A DNA stretch of 64,000 nt from an uncultured Pseudomonadales bacterium (GTDB lineage Bacteria > Pseudomonadota > Gammaproteobacteria > Pseudomonadales > Azotimanducaceae). Made by a program: the position numbers and the translations under genes. The notes beneath the pieces were generated by a model. It made no database searches, was not told where the DNA came from, and was given only the letters and a program-made list of their open reading frames with translations. Every line of letters begins with the position of its first letter. Position 1 is the stretch's first letter. The stretch spans positions 744,001-808,000 of the forward strand of contig CATOTI010000001.1 of NCBI GenBank assembly GCA_951813295.1, written 5' to 3'. Of the stretch, positions 27,307-36,351 are shown piece after piece.

Positions 27307-28677
27307 TCATCGTGCACCTTGCGGCTCGAGTTCGGCATCGGGTGGTACCGATTCCTTGCCGATCTCTCCGAGGATACGTGCGTGCGTCGACGCATCGAGC
27401 GGGTAGGCGAGCGAAACCGCAAAGAGCGCAACGTTCGCCACGAGCGGACAGATCGACATCATGATGTTGATCCCATTGAGCGTTGCGGGCGTCTGTTCGA
27501 CGTTGGCAACGTATCCGAACCAGCCAAGGACCGCAGCGACCGCCGCGCCACCGAGCGCCTTCGCGAGCTTCTGGAAGAAGCTTGCGGTCGAAAAGATCAC
27601 GCCGTCGGCTCGAACCCCCGATTTCCACTGCGCATACTCGACCGTATCGGGAATCATCGCCCAACCGAGAACCGCCACCGGGGCGCCGCCGATGGCGAGC
27701 ATGGACCCCCAGAAGAAGACTCCGACGACGCTCGACGGCGGCGTGAGGTAGAAACCGATTCCGGCGACCATCGCGATGCAGGCGCCGATCCGGATAGCGC
27801 CGGCCTTTTCGAAGCGATACGCGATTTTGGGTATCGCGATCAGGCTCAGCGTCATCACGCCGAGCGTCACGAGGAAATAGAAACTCAAGAGCTCGGGGCG
27901 GCCCATGTTGTACTTGAAGTAGTACCAGGCCGATGCCTGTCGGAACGTGAAGGCGAGCATGCCGAACGTGAAGAGAAAGATGACGATCGCAAGCGGTTTG
28001 TTGGAGAGTAGCGCCCGAAAGGCGTCGCCCGCCGATATCGACTGCACCGGCACGACCCCGCGCTCGACCGTGCGCAGAAATGTGATGAAGAGAAAGATGG
28101 TCGCCGCCACGGAGAAGACGACGAGCGTCATCTGCCACCCCACCGCACCACCGCCGAGAGCCTCGACCAGCGGCAGGGTGCCGACGGACGCCAGCAGTCC
28201 GCCGGTGAAAGCACACGCCATTCGCACCGTCGAGAGCGAGGTCCGCTCCTGCGACTGATCGGTCAGAAGTGCGGTCAACGCGGCATAGGGAATCGTCACG
28301 ACCGTATAAACGACCCCGAAGAGTGAGTATGTGACGAACGCCCAGATGATCTTCCCGGTTTCGTCGAAATCCGGAACGGTGAACGTCGCCACGCTGATGA
28401 GGCCAAGCGGAATGGCGCCGTATACGAGATAAGGACGAAAAGCGCCGTAACGCGTCCGCGTGCGATCGGCGATGTAGCCCATGAGCGGATCGGTGACGGC
28501 ATCGATGATCCGTGCGACGAGAAAGACCCACGCCGCCACGGCCGCCGATAGGCCGAACACGTCCGTGTAGAAGCCCAGAAGAAACGACATCACCGACATG
28601 AAATAGAGGTTGATGCCGAAATCACCGACGCCGTAGGCGAAACGTTCACGCGCCGTCATCCGGTTTTCGATCGTCAC
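27307..28677 (-). CDS. GPH-family (glycoside-pentoside-hexuronide) cation symporter, MFS
   Basis: 456-residue, 12-helix transporter. FAYGVGDFGINLYFMSVMSF at the N-terminus and DAVTDPLMGYIADRTRTRYG after helix 2 are diagnostic for the GPH family, whose members import sugars or glycosides with Na+ or H+. The GTG at 28677 is preceded closely by GGGGGGAG; an ATG at 28659 is an alternative. It is immediately upstream of the sulfatase pseudogene on the same strand (gap 7-16 bases), suggesting a former sulfated-carbohydrate uptake and desulfation unit. It is divergent from the next SDR gene. Confidence 0.9.
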   Translation of the reverse strand: MTIENRMTARERFAYGVGDFGINLYFMSVMSFLLGFYTDVFGLSAAVAAWVFLVARIIDAVTDPLMGYIADRTRTRYGAFRPYLVYGAIPLGLISVATFTVPDFDETGKIIWAFVTYSLFGVVYTVVTIPYAALTALLTDQSQERTSLSTVRMACAFTGGLLASVGTLPLVEALGGGAVGWQMTLVVFSVAATIFLFITFLRTVERGVVPVQSISAGDAFRALLSNKPLAIVIFLFTFGMLAFTFRQASAWYYFKYNMGRPELLSFYFLVTLGVMTLSLIAIPKIAYRFEKAGAIRIGACIAMVAGIGFYLTPPSSVVGVFFWGSMLAIGGAPVAVLGWAMIPDTVEYAQWKSGVRADGVIFSTASFFQKLAKALGGAAVAAVLGWFGYVANVEQTPATLNGINIMMSICPLVANVALFAVSLAYPLDASTHARILGEIGKESVPPDAELEPQGAR

Positions 28678-28771
28678 AGCTCCCCCCTCGATCGAACAGG
28701 TGGTCTAGTATCGCCAATCCTCAAGCTCGACGATATTCCATGCGGATCGACGATTGCGCGGTGCCACGGTA

Positions 28772-29758
28772 ATGGCAGATCTGAGCGGCCGGGTCGCCGT
28801 CGTCGCGGGCGCGACACGAGGTGCGGGTCGCGGCATCGCCACCATGCTCGGCGAGCGCGGCGCGACGGTGTATTGCACCGGACGGACGACGCGATCCACA
28901 AAATCACCTATTGGTCGGCCAGAGACGATCGAAGAGACGGCCGAGGAAGTCACCTCACGCGGCGGGCAAGGCATCGCCGTTCGTGTAGATCACAAAGTCC
29001 CGGACGAGGTCGAAGCGCTGTTCGAACGCGTGAGGAATGAGTCCGGCAAGCTCGACATCCTCATCAACGACATCGGCGGTGAAAACGAAGCGGAGTGGGC
29101 GCGCCCGTGGGAAGCAGACGTCGAGCGCGGTCTCGCGTTCATCGAAACGGCGGTCAACACGCACATCATCACCGCCCGCTACGGCCTACCCTTAATGCTC
29201 GAAGCCGGCAACGGGCTCGTCGTCGAGATCACTGACGGCGATCACGCCGGATACCGCGGCGCCTTCTTCTACGACATCGTAAAGAATCAGAACATCCGCA
29301 TCGCCTTCGCCCTGGCCGAAGAATGCGCTTCCCGCGGAATCACGGTCGTCGCGGTCACCCCCGGGTTTCTGCGCTCCGAGATGATGCTCGACAACTTCGG
29401 TGTGACCGAAGCGAACTGGCGCGATGCAATCGACAAAGCCACGGGGTTTTCCGAATCAGAAACGCCCTACTTCGTCGGTCGCTGCATTGCGGCCCTGGCT
29501 ACCGACCCCACGGTCGCCGAGAAATCCGGTGGTGTTTACTCATCCTGGGACCTCGCCGACGAATACGACATCGAGGACGTCGACGGTCGTCGTCCGCATT
29601 GGGGCCGCTACGTCGAGAGAACGCTGACAGAAATCATCGACAACGGCGGGCCGGGCAACGACGCGGAGAAATACTGGGCTACCGCCTGGTACCGAACCCT
29701 CCGGGATGAACCCCGCCACGCCGAACTCATGGCGCGACTCGGACGCGTCTTGAGCTAG
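28772..29758 (+). CDS. Short-chain dehydrogenase, DHRS1-like
   Basis: 328-residue SDR, longer than usual. The start at ATG 28772 (MADLSGRVAVVAGATR) is preferred over the TTG at 28754. Cofactor loop AGATRGAGRGIA and basic CTGRTTRS after beta-2 suggest NADPH. The active-site motif is YDIVK (Tyr-x3-Lys, in GAFFYDIVKNQ), with EITDGDHAGYRG in place of the usual Ser stretch, so the catalytic Ser is not obvious. The C-terminal 70 residues (HWGRYVERTLTEIIDNGG) form an extension of the type seen in DHRS1-like proteins. It is followed after 33 bases by a NudC homologue on the same strand. Confidence 0.85.
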   Translation: MADLSGRVAVVAGATRGAGRGIATMLGERGATVYCTGRTTRSTKSPIGRPETIEETAEEVTSRGGQGIAVRVDHKVPDEVEALFERVRNESGKLDILINDIGGENEAEWARPWEADVERGLAFIETAVNTHIITARYGLPLMLEAGNGLVVEITDGDHAGYRGAFFYDIVKNQNIRIAFALAEECASRGITVVAVTPGFLRSEMMLDNFGVTEANWRDAIDKATGFSESETPYFVGRCIAALATDPTVAEKSGGVYSSWDLADEYDIEDVDGRRPHWGRYVERTLTEIIDNGGPGNDAEKYWATAWYRTLRDEPRHAELMARLGRVLS

Positions 29759-29791
29759 CATTTCGTCTCAGCTTAAGAACGGATTCGGCTC

Positions 29792-30676
29792 TTGGTACAC
29801 ACCTTCTCTGGAAATCCGCTGGATCGCGAGGATGCCGGTCGTCGGGACGACGTCTGGATCGACACCGCTCGCGACGACGACTCCACGCGCTTTCTCGCGC
29901 TCGCCGACCTCAACGTGCCGATCGAAGGCGAGTCTCTGCATTGGCTCCACCGTGAACATTTCGACGAAAGCGACCTCGAAAGCGCCCTGTTGCTCGGCTC
30001 CGAAGAAGGTGCAGCCCGATTCGTCGTCGATCTCTCTAACGAGAGCGCGTCGGCCGACCGATACGTCGACGCACGATCTGCCGCCACCTTCCTCTCGATG
30101 GAAGATGCCGGGGTCGTCGCACACGCCCGGTCACTCGTCGACTGGCACCGCAGAAACCGTTTCTGCGGCCGTTGCGCCAGTCCGCTCATTCCCAAACGCG
30201 GCGGCAATGTCCTGCAATGCGGGCAATGCGAAGCAAACCTGTTTCCGCGAACCGACCCGGTCGCGATCATGGTGATCGTCGACGGCGACCGTTGCCTGCT
30301 CGGTCAGTCATCCGGCCGTATGGCGAGATCCAATTTCTACTCAGCGCTCGCCGGATTCATCGACCAGGGCGAGTCCATCGAAGAGGCGGTGCGGCGCGAA
30401 GTGATGGAAGAAGGCGGGGTGCGCGTCGGCGATGTGCGCTACCACTCATCGCAGCCGTGGCCGTTCCCGAGTTCCCTCATGATCGGCTGCCACGGACTTG
30501 CCGAGACGACCGAGATCTCGATCGATGAGAAGGAAATGAACGACGTGCGATGGTTCTCGCGCGAGGAAGTCCTGGCGGCGCTCGCCGAGGAGAGCGACGT
30601 GCTCCGGATCCCCGGTCGGATGGCGATCGCCCACCACCTCATCCACGACTGGGCGACCGGGACGATCGAAGTCTGA
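29792..30676 (+). CDS. nudC: NADH pyrophosphatase NudC, second copy (TTG start)
   Basis: 294-residue NudC. N-terminus VHTFSGNPLDREDAGRRDDV matches the usual FSGNPLDR opening of NudC, which fixes the start near the TTG at 29792; the only in-frame alternative before the upstream stop is an ATT at 29783. Zinc ribbon FCGRCASPL and LQCGQCEAN, Nudix box GFIDQGESIEEAVRREVMEE, followed by the complete signature SQPWPFPSSLMIG. All catalytic glutamates are present. It differs clearly from the copy at 2282-3142, so it is an ancient paralogue or acquired, not a recent duplicate. Confidence 0.92.
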   Translation: MVHTFSGNPLDREDAGRRDDVWIDTARDDDSTRFLALADLNVPIEGESLHWLHREHFDESDLESALLLGSEEGAARFVVDLSNESASADRYVDARSAATFLSMEDAGVVAHARSLVDWHRRNRFCGRCASPLIPKRGGNVLQCGQCEANLFPRTDPVAIMVIVDGDRCLLGQSSGRMARSNFYSALAGFIDQGESIEEAVRREVMEEGGVRVGDVRYHSSQPWPFPSSLMIGCHGLAETTEISIDEKEMNDVRWFSREEVLAALAEESDVLRIPGRMAIAHHLIHDWATGTIEV

Positions 30677-30732
30677 ACTAGGCCAGTATTGGCCCGTGAT
30701 GAGAGCAGTTCATGCGCCAGCATGAACCGCCA

Positions 30733-30753
30733 CGCGCCGCCAAAGGCGGCGCG
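30733..30753. other. Strong GC hairpin between convergent genes
   Basis: Perfect nine-base inverted repeat CGCGCCGCC/GGCGGCGCG with loop AAA, six bases before the stop codon of the minus-strand RskA-like gene and 57 bases after nudC-2. No T-run follows on either strand, so it is not a classic intrinsic terminator, but could act as a 3'-end RNA-stabilising or bidirectional stop element. Confidence 0.55.
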
Positions 30754-30758
30754 CCGGC

Positions 30759-31253
30759 TCAGATACGAGTCGCCGTCGCCCGGAAAACCTCGTTGGACGG
30801 GCTTTCGGGTGCCGCCGAACTCTCTTCGGTGACGGTCAACGTACGGCTGTACTCGAGCACCGCGAGTGCGGTCGGCGAGATCTCGACACGCGCTTCGCGT
30901 CCGAGCGTCGGCAGTTCGCCAAGCAAAAGGCTTTCCTCGCCCGACGTGACCCACAGGTGGTGTGATCCCGACGTTGCAGGCTGCGCGTTTTCAGCGCGGA
31001 CGCTCACGGTGCCATCGACCGTGTTGACCCCCACCACCCACATCGGGTTATCGACATCACCGACAACGGCGACGTAATCCGTCACGTTGGGATCGGCGGA
31101 AAAGTCGAGATTCGCGATGTAGGGAATGATCGCGGCGATCAGAGCGCCCAGCGTGCAGGCCTTCCAGAAACCGGTTGATTGAAAGATTCCATCCGGTTGT
31201 TCGTTTAAGTCTTGCAACGGAAATCCACCCCTCGCTGATGTGGCGCGCAACAT
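30759..31253 (-). CDS. RskA-like anti-sigma C-terminal domain membrane protein
   Basis: About 164 residues from ATG 31253; alternative starts are the TTG at 31301 (overlapping the ankyrin gene) and the TTG at 31217 (good GAGGGGTGG upstream). One membrane helix (GFWKACTLGALIAAIIPYIA) is followed by a periplasmic domain resembling the RskA/anti-sigma-K C-terminal domain: VVGDVDNPMWVVGV, HHLWVTSGEESLLLGELPTL and LAVLEYSRTLTVTEE. The N-terminal cytoplasmic zinc anti-sigma segment typical of RskA is absent, and no sigma factor lies beside it. It is at the end of the Liv-type operon. Function unclear. Confidence 0.65.
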   Translation of the reverse strand: MLRATSARGGFPLQDLNEQPDGIFQSTGFWKACTLGALIAAIIPYIANLDFSADPNVTDYVAVVGDVDNPMWVVGVNTVDGTVSVRAENAQPATSGSHHLWVTSGEESLLLGELPTLGREARVEISPTALAVLEYSRTLTVTEESSAAPESPSNEVFRATATRI

Positions 31254-31281
31254 ACCCAGATCTCGGGCTCGAGAAAAGGGT

Positions 31282-31743
31282 TTAGCCTGATCGGACCCCA
31301 AGAATGCGTTCGGCGATCTCGCGGTCTCGAAATCCCGGATCCGCGACGTACTCGCGAATCGTCAAGTCATCCGGCGGAATGTCGATTCGCGCATCGACGT
31401 CGGCGCCCTGCTCGAGCAGCCATTCCACCATCGGCAGATGTCCGTACGTCGCCGCCTGGCTCAAGAGCCGCCAGTTCTGGGCGGTCCACGGTGCATCGAT
31501 GAGAGCGGGTTCTTCGGCCAGCAGTGCCGCGAGTTCGTCGACCAAGCCTTCGGAGGCATAGTGTTGTGCCCGAAAACGACGCGCGAGCTCAGCGAGCGAC
31601 AACCCGTCGTCGGGGTTCTCCATCGCATACCAATCCGGCTTCTCGCGGGCGATCGCCCCGGCCGTCGCCAGGTCATTGGCGAGTAGCGCCCGTCGAAACC
31701 GGGCGAGCCCGGGGAAGCGTGCTTCGTCGTAGTCGAGGAACAT
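31282..31743 (-). CDS. Small ankyrin-repeat-like protein
   Basis: 153 residues, with one recognisable ankyrin-type helix pair: LLSQAATYGHLPMVEWLLEQ, continuing GADVDARI, near residues 92-120, and a helical stretch before it (AELAARL-like segment from 47). No signal peptide. It lies 21 bases downstream of the substrate-binding protein gene on the same strand, so it is probably in the same transcript. Ankyrin proteins bind other proteins; no partner can be named. Confidence 0.7.
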   Translation of the reverse strand: MFLDYDEARFPGLARFRRALLANDLATAGAIAREKPDWYAMENPDDGLSLAELARRFRAQHYASEGLVDELAALLAEEPALIDAPWTAQNWRLLSQAATYGHLPMVEWLLEQGADVDARIDIPPDDLTIREYVADPGFRDREIAERILGVRSG

Positions 31744-31764
31744 CCCGTTTCGCCGGCCGGCGCT

Positions 31765-32961
31765 TCAGCCGCCGAGTGTCGAGAGAACCTGCCAGCGGCC
31801 GTCGCGCACGACGGTCAGTGTCGTCGATTCGGCGCCGTGATGATCGTCGGGTCCGAACACCACCCGGTTGCCCCAGATATCGGTGTAGTCGTTGATGGAT
31901 TCGAGCGCGTCGATCAGCTTTTCCCGGGTCAAATCACGACCGACCTTCTCCATCGCCATGATGATCAGATCCGCCCCACGGTAGCCCTCCATCGCCGAAA
32001 CGTCCGGTGCACGGTCGTAGCGCTCGACGTAACGGTCGTACCAGGCGCGCACCTCGGGCGTCAGCTCGTCGTCTTCGTAAACCTGTGTGAAGGCGACGAA
32101 GGCGTAGTAACCCTCGGTCGCGCCGGTGTTGTGCTGGGCGATGACCTCGGCGTAGGCGGCGTTGTTGCCGACGAAAGCGACATCCTGCCAGCCGAGTTTT
32201 CGTGCCGCTTCGAGAATCAGGATGGTGTCACGGTGGATCGTGCCCATCAGCACCAGGTCGCAGTCGGCGTCACGGAGCCGCAAAACCGCAGCCGTGAATT
32301 CCGTCTCCGTCGTCTTGTGCGCCGATGTCGCGGCGATGCCGAGGCCCAGAGCTTCCGCCTCGTCCTGGGCGCCGTCCAACACCTCGAGACCGTAGTCGGT
32401 GTCTTGATAAACGACGCAAGGCGTTGTTTTTCCTTCGTTTTTCGTGAAGTGGCTAACCGCGGCACGCATTTCGTCGTAGTAGATTCCGCGTTGCGAGAAC
32501 TTGAGACGATGGAAAGGTTCGACCATCGACCGAGCGCCGGTCAGCGGAAACAGATTCGGTACGCCGTTGCGAAACTGCTCTTCCATCACTGCATTGTTGG
32601 TCGGGGTACCCGCGGCGAGCACCATCGCGAAGATCTTATCCCGATGGATCAGCTTGTTACCGGCCGAGATCGCACGGGGGATCTGGTACTGGGTGTCTTC
32701 GACGACAAACCGGATCTGCCGACCGTGCACGCCACCCGCATCGTTCGCCTCGTCGAAACGCATCCGTAAACCGTTGATCGAGCCGACGCCCCAGATGGCG
32801 ACCGGTCCGGAAAGATCCGTGTGTGTACCCAGCACGATTTCCGAGTCGCTGACCCCGGGCGTCGGTGGTGTCGCCGAATCCTGAGCCGGCGCTTCGGACG
32901 GACCACAACCAGCAACGAAGAGACCCGTCGTCAGAACCAAAAGTGCACGTTTCAAATCCAT
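31765..32961 (-). CDS. LivK-type ABC transporter substrate-binding lipoprotein
   Basis: 398-residue type I periplasmic binding protein with lipobox VAGC (Cys19) after MDLKRALLVLTTGLF. The block SEIVLGTHTDLSGPVAIWG, then ANDAGGVHGRQIRFVVED, is typical of the LivJ/LivK family; the second lobe has YGLEVLDGAQDEAEALG and CDLVLMGTIHRDTILILEAA. It lies six bases downstream of the acyl-CoA synthetase in the same operon as the LivFGHM-like genes. As the operon also encodes CoA enzymes, the ligand is more likely a carboxylic acid than a branched-chain amino acid. Confidence 0.92.
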   Translation of the reverse strand: MDLKRALLVLTTGLFVAGCGPSEAPAQDSATPPTPGVSDSEIVLGTHTDLSGPVAIWGVGSINGLRMRFDEANDAGGVHGRQIRFVVEDTQYQIPRAISAGNKLIHRDKIFAMVLAAGTPTNNAVMEEQFRNGVPNLFPLTGARSMVEPFHRLKFSQRGIYYDEMRAAVSHFTKNEGKTTPCVVYQDTDYGLEVLDGAQDEAEALGLGIAATSAHKTTETEFTAAVLRLRDADCDLVLMGTIHRDTILILEAARKLGWQDVAFVGNNAAYAEVIAQHNTGATEGYYAFVAFTQVYEDDELTPEVRAWYDRYVERYDRAPDVSAMEGYRGADLIIMAMEKVGRDLTREKLIDALESINDYTDIWGNRVVFGPDDHHGAESTTLTVVRDGRWQVLSTLGG

Positions 32962-32967
32962 ATCCCC

Positions 32968-34809
32968 TCAGCCACCTCGGTACATGCTTTCGATGAGGTC
33001 GGCATATTTTTCATTCACTACCTTGCGTTTCAACTTCTGCGTCGGCGTCAGTTCGTCGTCCTCCGGGTCGAGGAGCTGGTCGATCAAGCGGAACTTCTTG
33101 ATCGTCTCGACACGCGCGAACTTGGAGTTGACCGACTCGATCTCATCCCAGATCAGATCTTCGACCTCTTTCGCGTGACACAGCGACGTGTAGTTCGTGA
33201 ACGGTACGTCGTTGTCCTGGGCGAACTTGGTGACGTTCTCATCGTCGATCATCACGAGGCAAGTCAGATACGGCCGTTTATCGCCGACGACGACCGCATC
33301 CGTCACATACGGCGAAAACTTGAGCTGGTTTTCGATTTCGCTCGGCGTAATGTTCTTGCCGCCGGCGGTGATGATGATGTCCTTCATCCGATCGATGATG
33401 TAGAGGAATCCGTCATCGTCGATACGACCGACGTCGCCCGTGTGCAGCCATCCCTGACGGATCGTCTCCGCTGTCTTCTCGGGCTTGTTCCAGTAGCCCG
33501 CGATCACCCCGGGACTCTTGATCAGGATCTCGTTTTCGTCCGACAGCACGACCTCACAGCCGTCGGTGGCTTTACCGATACTGCCGATGCGAAAACCCTT
33601 GGCATCATTCGCCGTCGCGATCCCGGTGCACTCGGTCTGGCCGTAGACCTCGTACATCGGTTTGCCGAGCGCCCAGTACCAGTCGATCAGGTCTGGCGCG
33701 ATCGGTGCAGCAGCAGTCGATAGCCAGCGACATTCGTCGATTCCGAGGAGGCGCCGGATGTTCTTGAGCACGGCGATGTCGGCTAAGAAGAAGGCGAGTT
33801 GGGTGAGTACGCCGACCTTCTCCCCCGCCTTCAACGCCGCGGCGCGCCTGAATCCGACGCTGATCGCCACGTCGTACGCCCATCGACCCAACCACGTCGA
33901 TTCCTTCAACTTGATCTGGACGGTCGAGAAACCCTTTTCCCAAACGCGCGGGACCGCGAAATGAATCGTCGGAGAGACTTCCTGCTGGTCCTGGTTCACC
34001 GTCTCCAGATTTTCGACAAGGTTGACGATCGAGCACGATTCGAGCGTCGTGAACGTATAGAACATCCGTCCGGCGACGTGGGCGAGCGGTAGAAATCCCA
34101 CTTGCTCGTCGCCCGGTTCGATCCCGTAGCAGCGTTGCAGGTTCTGCATCATGAACATCATGTTCGATTGCAGAATCATCGCGCCCTTCGGTGGCCCGGT
34201 CGTACCGGACGTATAGGTGAGGACCATGAGATCGGACGGTTTCGCCTTCGCCGTCTCCTCCGCCCAGGCATCGGGGTTCTCGGCCTCGAATTCTCGACCG
34301 AGCGCCAGGAGCGAAGCGAAGGAGATGCACATCGGATCATCGAGATGCCGAAGGCCTTCCATGTCGAAGATGATGACCTTCTCGAGCGTCGGGGTGCGGT
34401 CGCGAACCTCGAGCACCTTGTCGAGCTGTTCCTCGTCTTCAGCGAAGTAGAAGCGCGTATCCGAGTCCGTGATGAGGTACTCGACCTGACTCGGTGAATC
34501 CGTTGGGTACACGCCGTTGGTGACCCCGCCGATACAAATGACGCCAAGGTCGGCGAACATCCACTCTTTGTTCACCTCAGACGCGATCGAGCAAACATCA
34601 CCGCGGGCGAGCCCGAGCGCCTTCAGCCCGAGCCCCGCGTAGCGTGCCGCCGTTTCGTAGTCCGACCAGGTGTATTCGTTCCAGATGCCGAAGTCTTTTT
34701 CCCGCAGTGCAACGGTGTCCGGAATCTCGGCAGCGCGTTTGAGAAAGAGCTGCGGCACGGTCTCGCACCCTTCGATGACCGTGAATGACTGATCGACAGC
34801 CTGATTCAT
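32968..34809 (-). CDS. AMP-dependent long-chain acyl-CoA synthetase (FadD15-like)
   Basis: 613-residue adenylate-forming enzyme that activates a carboxylic acid to its CoA thioester using ATP. The P-loop signature is LTYTSGTTGPPKGAMI (about 213), the core motif YGQTECTG, the hinge TGDVGRIDDDGFLYIIDRMK, and the catalytic lysine region ITAGGKNITPSEIEN and the C-terminal TPTQKLKRKVV. The size (about 600) fits the bacterial long-chain class that lacks a membrane segment. It lies between livF-like and livK-like genes in a tight operon, spacing 10 and 6 bases, so uptake and activation are linked. Confidence 0.93.
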   Translation of the reverse strand: MNQAVDQSFTVIEGCETVPQLFLKRAAEIPDTVALREKDFGIWNEYTWSDYETAARYAGLGLKALGLARGDVCSIASEVNKEWMFADLGVICIGGVTNGVYPTDSPSQVEYLITDSDTRFYFAEDEEQLDKVLEVRDRTPTLEKVIIFDMEGLRHLDDPMCISFASLLALGREFEAENPDAWAEETAKAKPSDLMVLTYTSGTTGPPKGAMILQSNMMFMMQNLQRCYGIEPGDEQVGFLPLAHVAGRMFYTFTTLESCSIVNLVENLETVNQDQQEVSPTIHFAVPRVWEKGFSTVQIKLKESTWLGRWAYDVAISVGFRRAAALKAGEKVGVLTQLAFFLADIAVLKNIRRLLGIDECRWLSTAAAPIAPDLIDWYWALGKPMYEVYGQTECTGIATANDAKGFRIGSIGKATDGCEVVLSDENEILIKSPGVIAGYWNKPEKTAETIRQGWLHTGDVGRIDDDGFLYIIDRMKDIIITAGGKNITPSEIENQLKFSPYVTDAVVVGDKRPYLTCLVMIDDENVTKFAQDNDVPFTNYTSLCHAKEVEDLIWDEIESVNSKFARVETIKKFRLIDQLLDPEDDELTPTQKLKRKVVNEKYADLIESMYRGG

Positions 34810-34819
34810 ATCGAGTCCC

Positions 34820-35584
34820 CTATCGCCACGTCTTGCGTTGCTTCCAGCGTCGTCGGCCGCGCACGCCCTGATCTTTCATGCCAAGGTAAAACTCTTGAAT
34901 ATCAGTCGCTTGCATCAACCGCTCGCATGGATCTTCCATCACGATGCGACCGAGTTCCATGACGTAGCCGAAATCGGCGATCTCGAGTGCCATCTTCGCG
35001 TTCTGCTCGACCAGCAGAATCGTCACCTTCTGCTCTTCGTTGAGCCGTTTGATGATCTCGGCTATCTCCGCCACGAGCCGCGGCGACAGCCCGAGCGAGG
35101 GTTCGTCGAGCAGCATGAGCGTCGGACGTAGCATCAGGGCACGACCGATCGCGAGCATCTGTTGCTGCCCGCCCGAAAGGAACCCCGCCTCGAGTTTGCG
35201 CCGTTCGGCTAGCGCCGGGAAGTAACCGTAGACGAGCTCCAGATCGCTCTTGATGCCGTCGCCGTCGCGCCGCGAGTAAGCCCCCATCCGCAAGTTTTCT
35301 TCGACGGACAAAAACGGAAATACCTCGCGTCCCTCGGGAACGTGCGCGAGGCCGAGACGGGCCACGCGATCCGGATCACGACCGGTGATTTCCTCGCCCT
35401 GAAAGGTGACCGATCCCTTCTGCGGATCCATCGCACCACTGATGGTCTTCAGAACCGTCGTCTTACCGGCCCCGTTCGCGCCGAGAATCGTCACGATCGA
35501 CTCTTCCGCCACCTCGAGCGACACCCCGCGAATGGCCATGATCGGGCCGTAGTAGGTCTCGATATTGCGCAGCGTCAACATCAT
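34820..35584 (-). CDS. LivF-type ABC transporter ATPase
   Basis: 254-residue ATP-binding subunit. Walker A ILGANGAGKTTVLKTIS, signature LSGGQQQMLAIGRALMLRP and Walker B LMLLDEPSLGLS are intact; GRIVMEDPCERLMQATDIQE and a C-terminal YLG ending follow, typical of LivF. The C-terminal tail RGRRRWKQRKTWR is basic and slightly longer than usual. Located six bases downstream of livG-like and ten upstream of the acyl-CoA synthetase. Confidence 0.93.
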   Translation of the reverse strand: MMLTLRNIETYYGPIMAIRGVSLEVAEESIVTILGANGAGKTTVLKTISGAMDPQKGSVTFQGEEITGRDPDRVARLGLAHVPEGREVFPFLSVEENLRMGAYSRRDGDGIKSDLELVYGYFPALAERRKLEAGFLSGGQQQMLAIGRALMLRPTLMLLDEPSLGLSPRLVAEIAEIIKRLNEEQKVTILLVEQNAKMALEIADFGYVMELGRIVMEDPCERLMQATDIQEFYLGMKDQGVRGRRRWKQRKTWR

Positions 35585-35590
35585 CGGGAT

Positions 35591-36349
35591 TCAGTCTCCG
35601 AGATAAGCCCGTTGAACTTCCGGGTGGTTCTGGATCTCGGCCGCGCTGCCAGTCGCGAGCACCGCGCCGTCTGCGAGTGCCATGACGCGCGAGGAGACGG
35701 TCGCGACGAGATTCATGTCGTGCTCGACCATCGCGACCGTAATGCCGAGATCCTCGACGATGTCCTCGATCCAGAACGCGACATCCTCCGTCTCCTCCGG
35801 ATTGAGCCCCGAGGACGGTTCGTCGAGCAGCAGCAGCTTGGGATCGAGACAAAGCGCACGCGCGATCTCGACCATCTTGCGCACGCCGTAAGGCAAGCTG
35901 CCGATACGCTGCTCGCGGTAGCGCTGCAGATCGAGGAGATCGATCACCTGTTCGATGCGGTCACGGAACGCGAGTTCCTGAGCGCGCACGGAAGGCAGAT
36001 GCAGGAGCTCCGCGGCGAGGTTCGTCGAGCGGTGTACGTGACGGCCGATCAACATGTTGTTGAGCACCGTTTCGTGCTCGAAGAGCTCGGTGTTTTGGAA
36101 CGTTCGTGCGATGCCGAGCTCGGCGACCCGGTGGGTCGGGATCCCGCTGATGTCCTCGCCCTCGAAGTGCATCTCGCCGGCTTCGAGCGGGTAGAAATGG
36201 CTGATCAGGTTGAAGATCGTCGTCTTGCCCGCGCCGTTCGGCCCGATGATGCTGAAAACCTCACCCGGCTCGATCGCGAACGACACCTCGTTGACGGCCT
36301 TGATACCGCCAAAACTGACGCTCAACTGGGATGCTTCGAACAGGGCCAT
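35591..36349 (-). CDS. LivG-type ABC transporter ATPase
   Basis: 252 residues from ATG 36349; a TTG at 36355 would instead overlap the livM stop by four bases (TTGA) and is also possible. Walker A IIGPNGAGKTTIFNLIS, signature-like SLPYGVRKMVEIARAL (LivG proteins use YGxxR/K in place of LSGGQ), Walker B LLLLDEPSSGLNPEE and the H-loop MVEHDMNLV. The end EVQRAYLGD is typical of LivG. Pairs with the livF-like subunit. Confidence 0.93.
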   Translation of the reverse strand: MALFEASQLSVSFGGIKAVNEVSFAIEPGEVFSIIGPNGAGKTTIFNLISHFYPLEAGEMHFEGEDISGIPTHRVAELGIARTFQNTELFEHETVLNNMLIGRHVHRSTNLAAELLHLPSVRAQELAFRDRIEQVIDLLDLQRYREQRIGSLPYGVRKMVEIARALCLDPKLLLLDEPSSGLNPEETEDVAFWIEDIVEDLGITVAMVEHDMNLVATVSSRVMALADGAVLATGSAAEIQNHPEVQRAYLGD

Positions 36350-36351
36350 GC

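Noticed and set aside
28772..29758. A second halohydrin dehalogenase
   Set aside because: This SDR has a Gly-rich cofactor loop and YxxxK, so it is a normal NAD(P)-dependent type.
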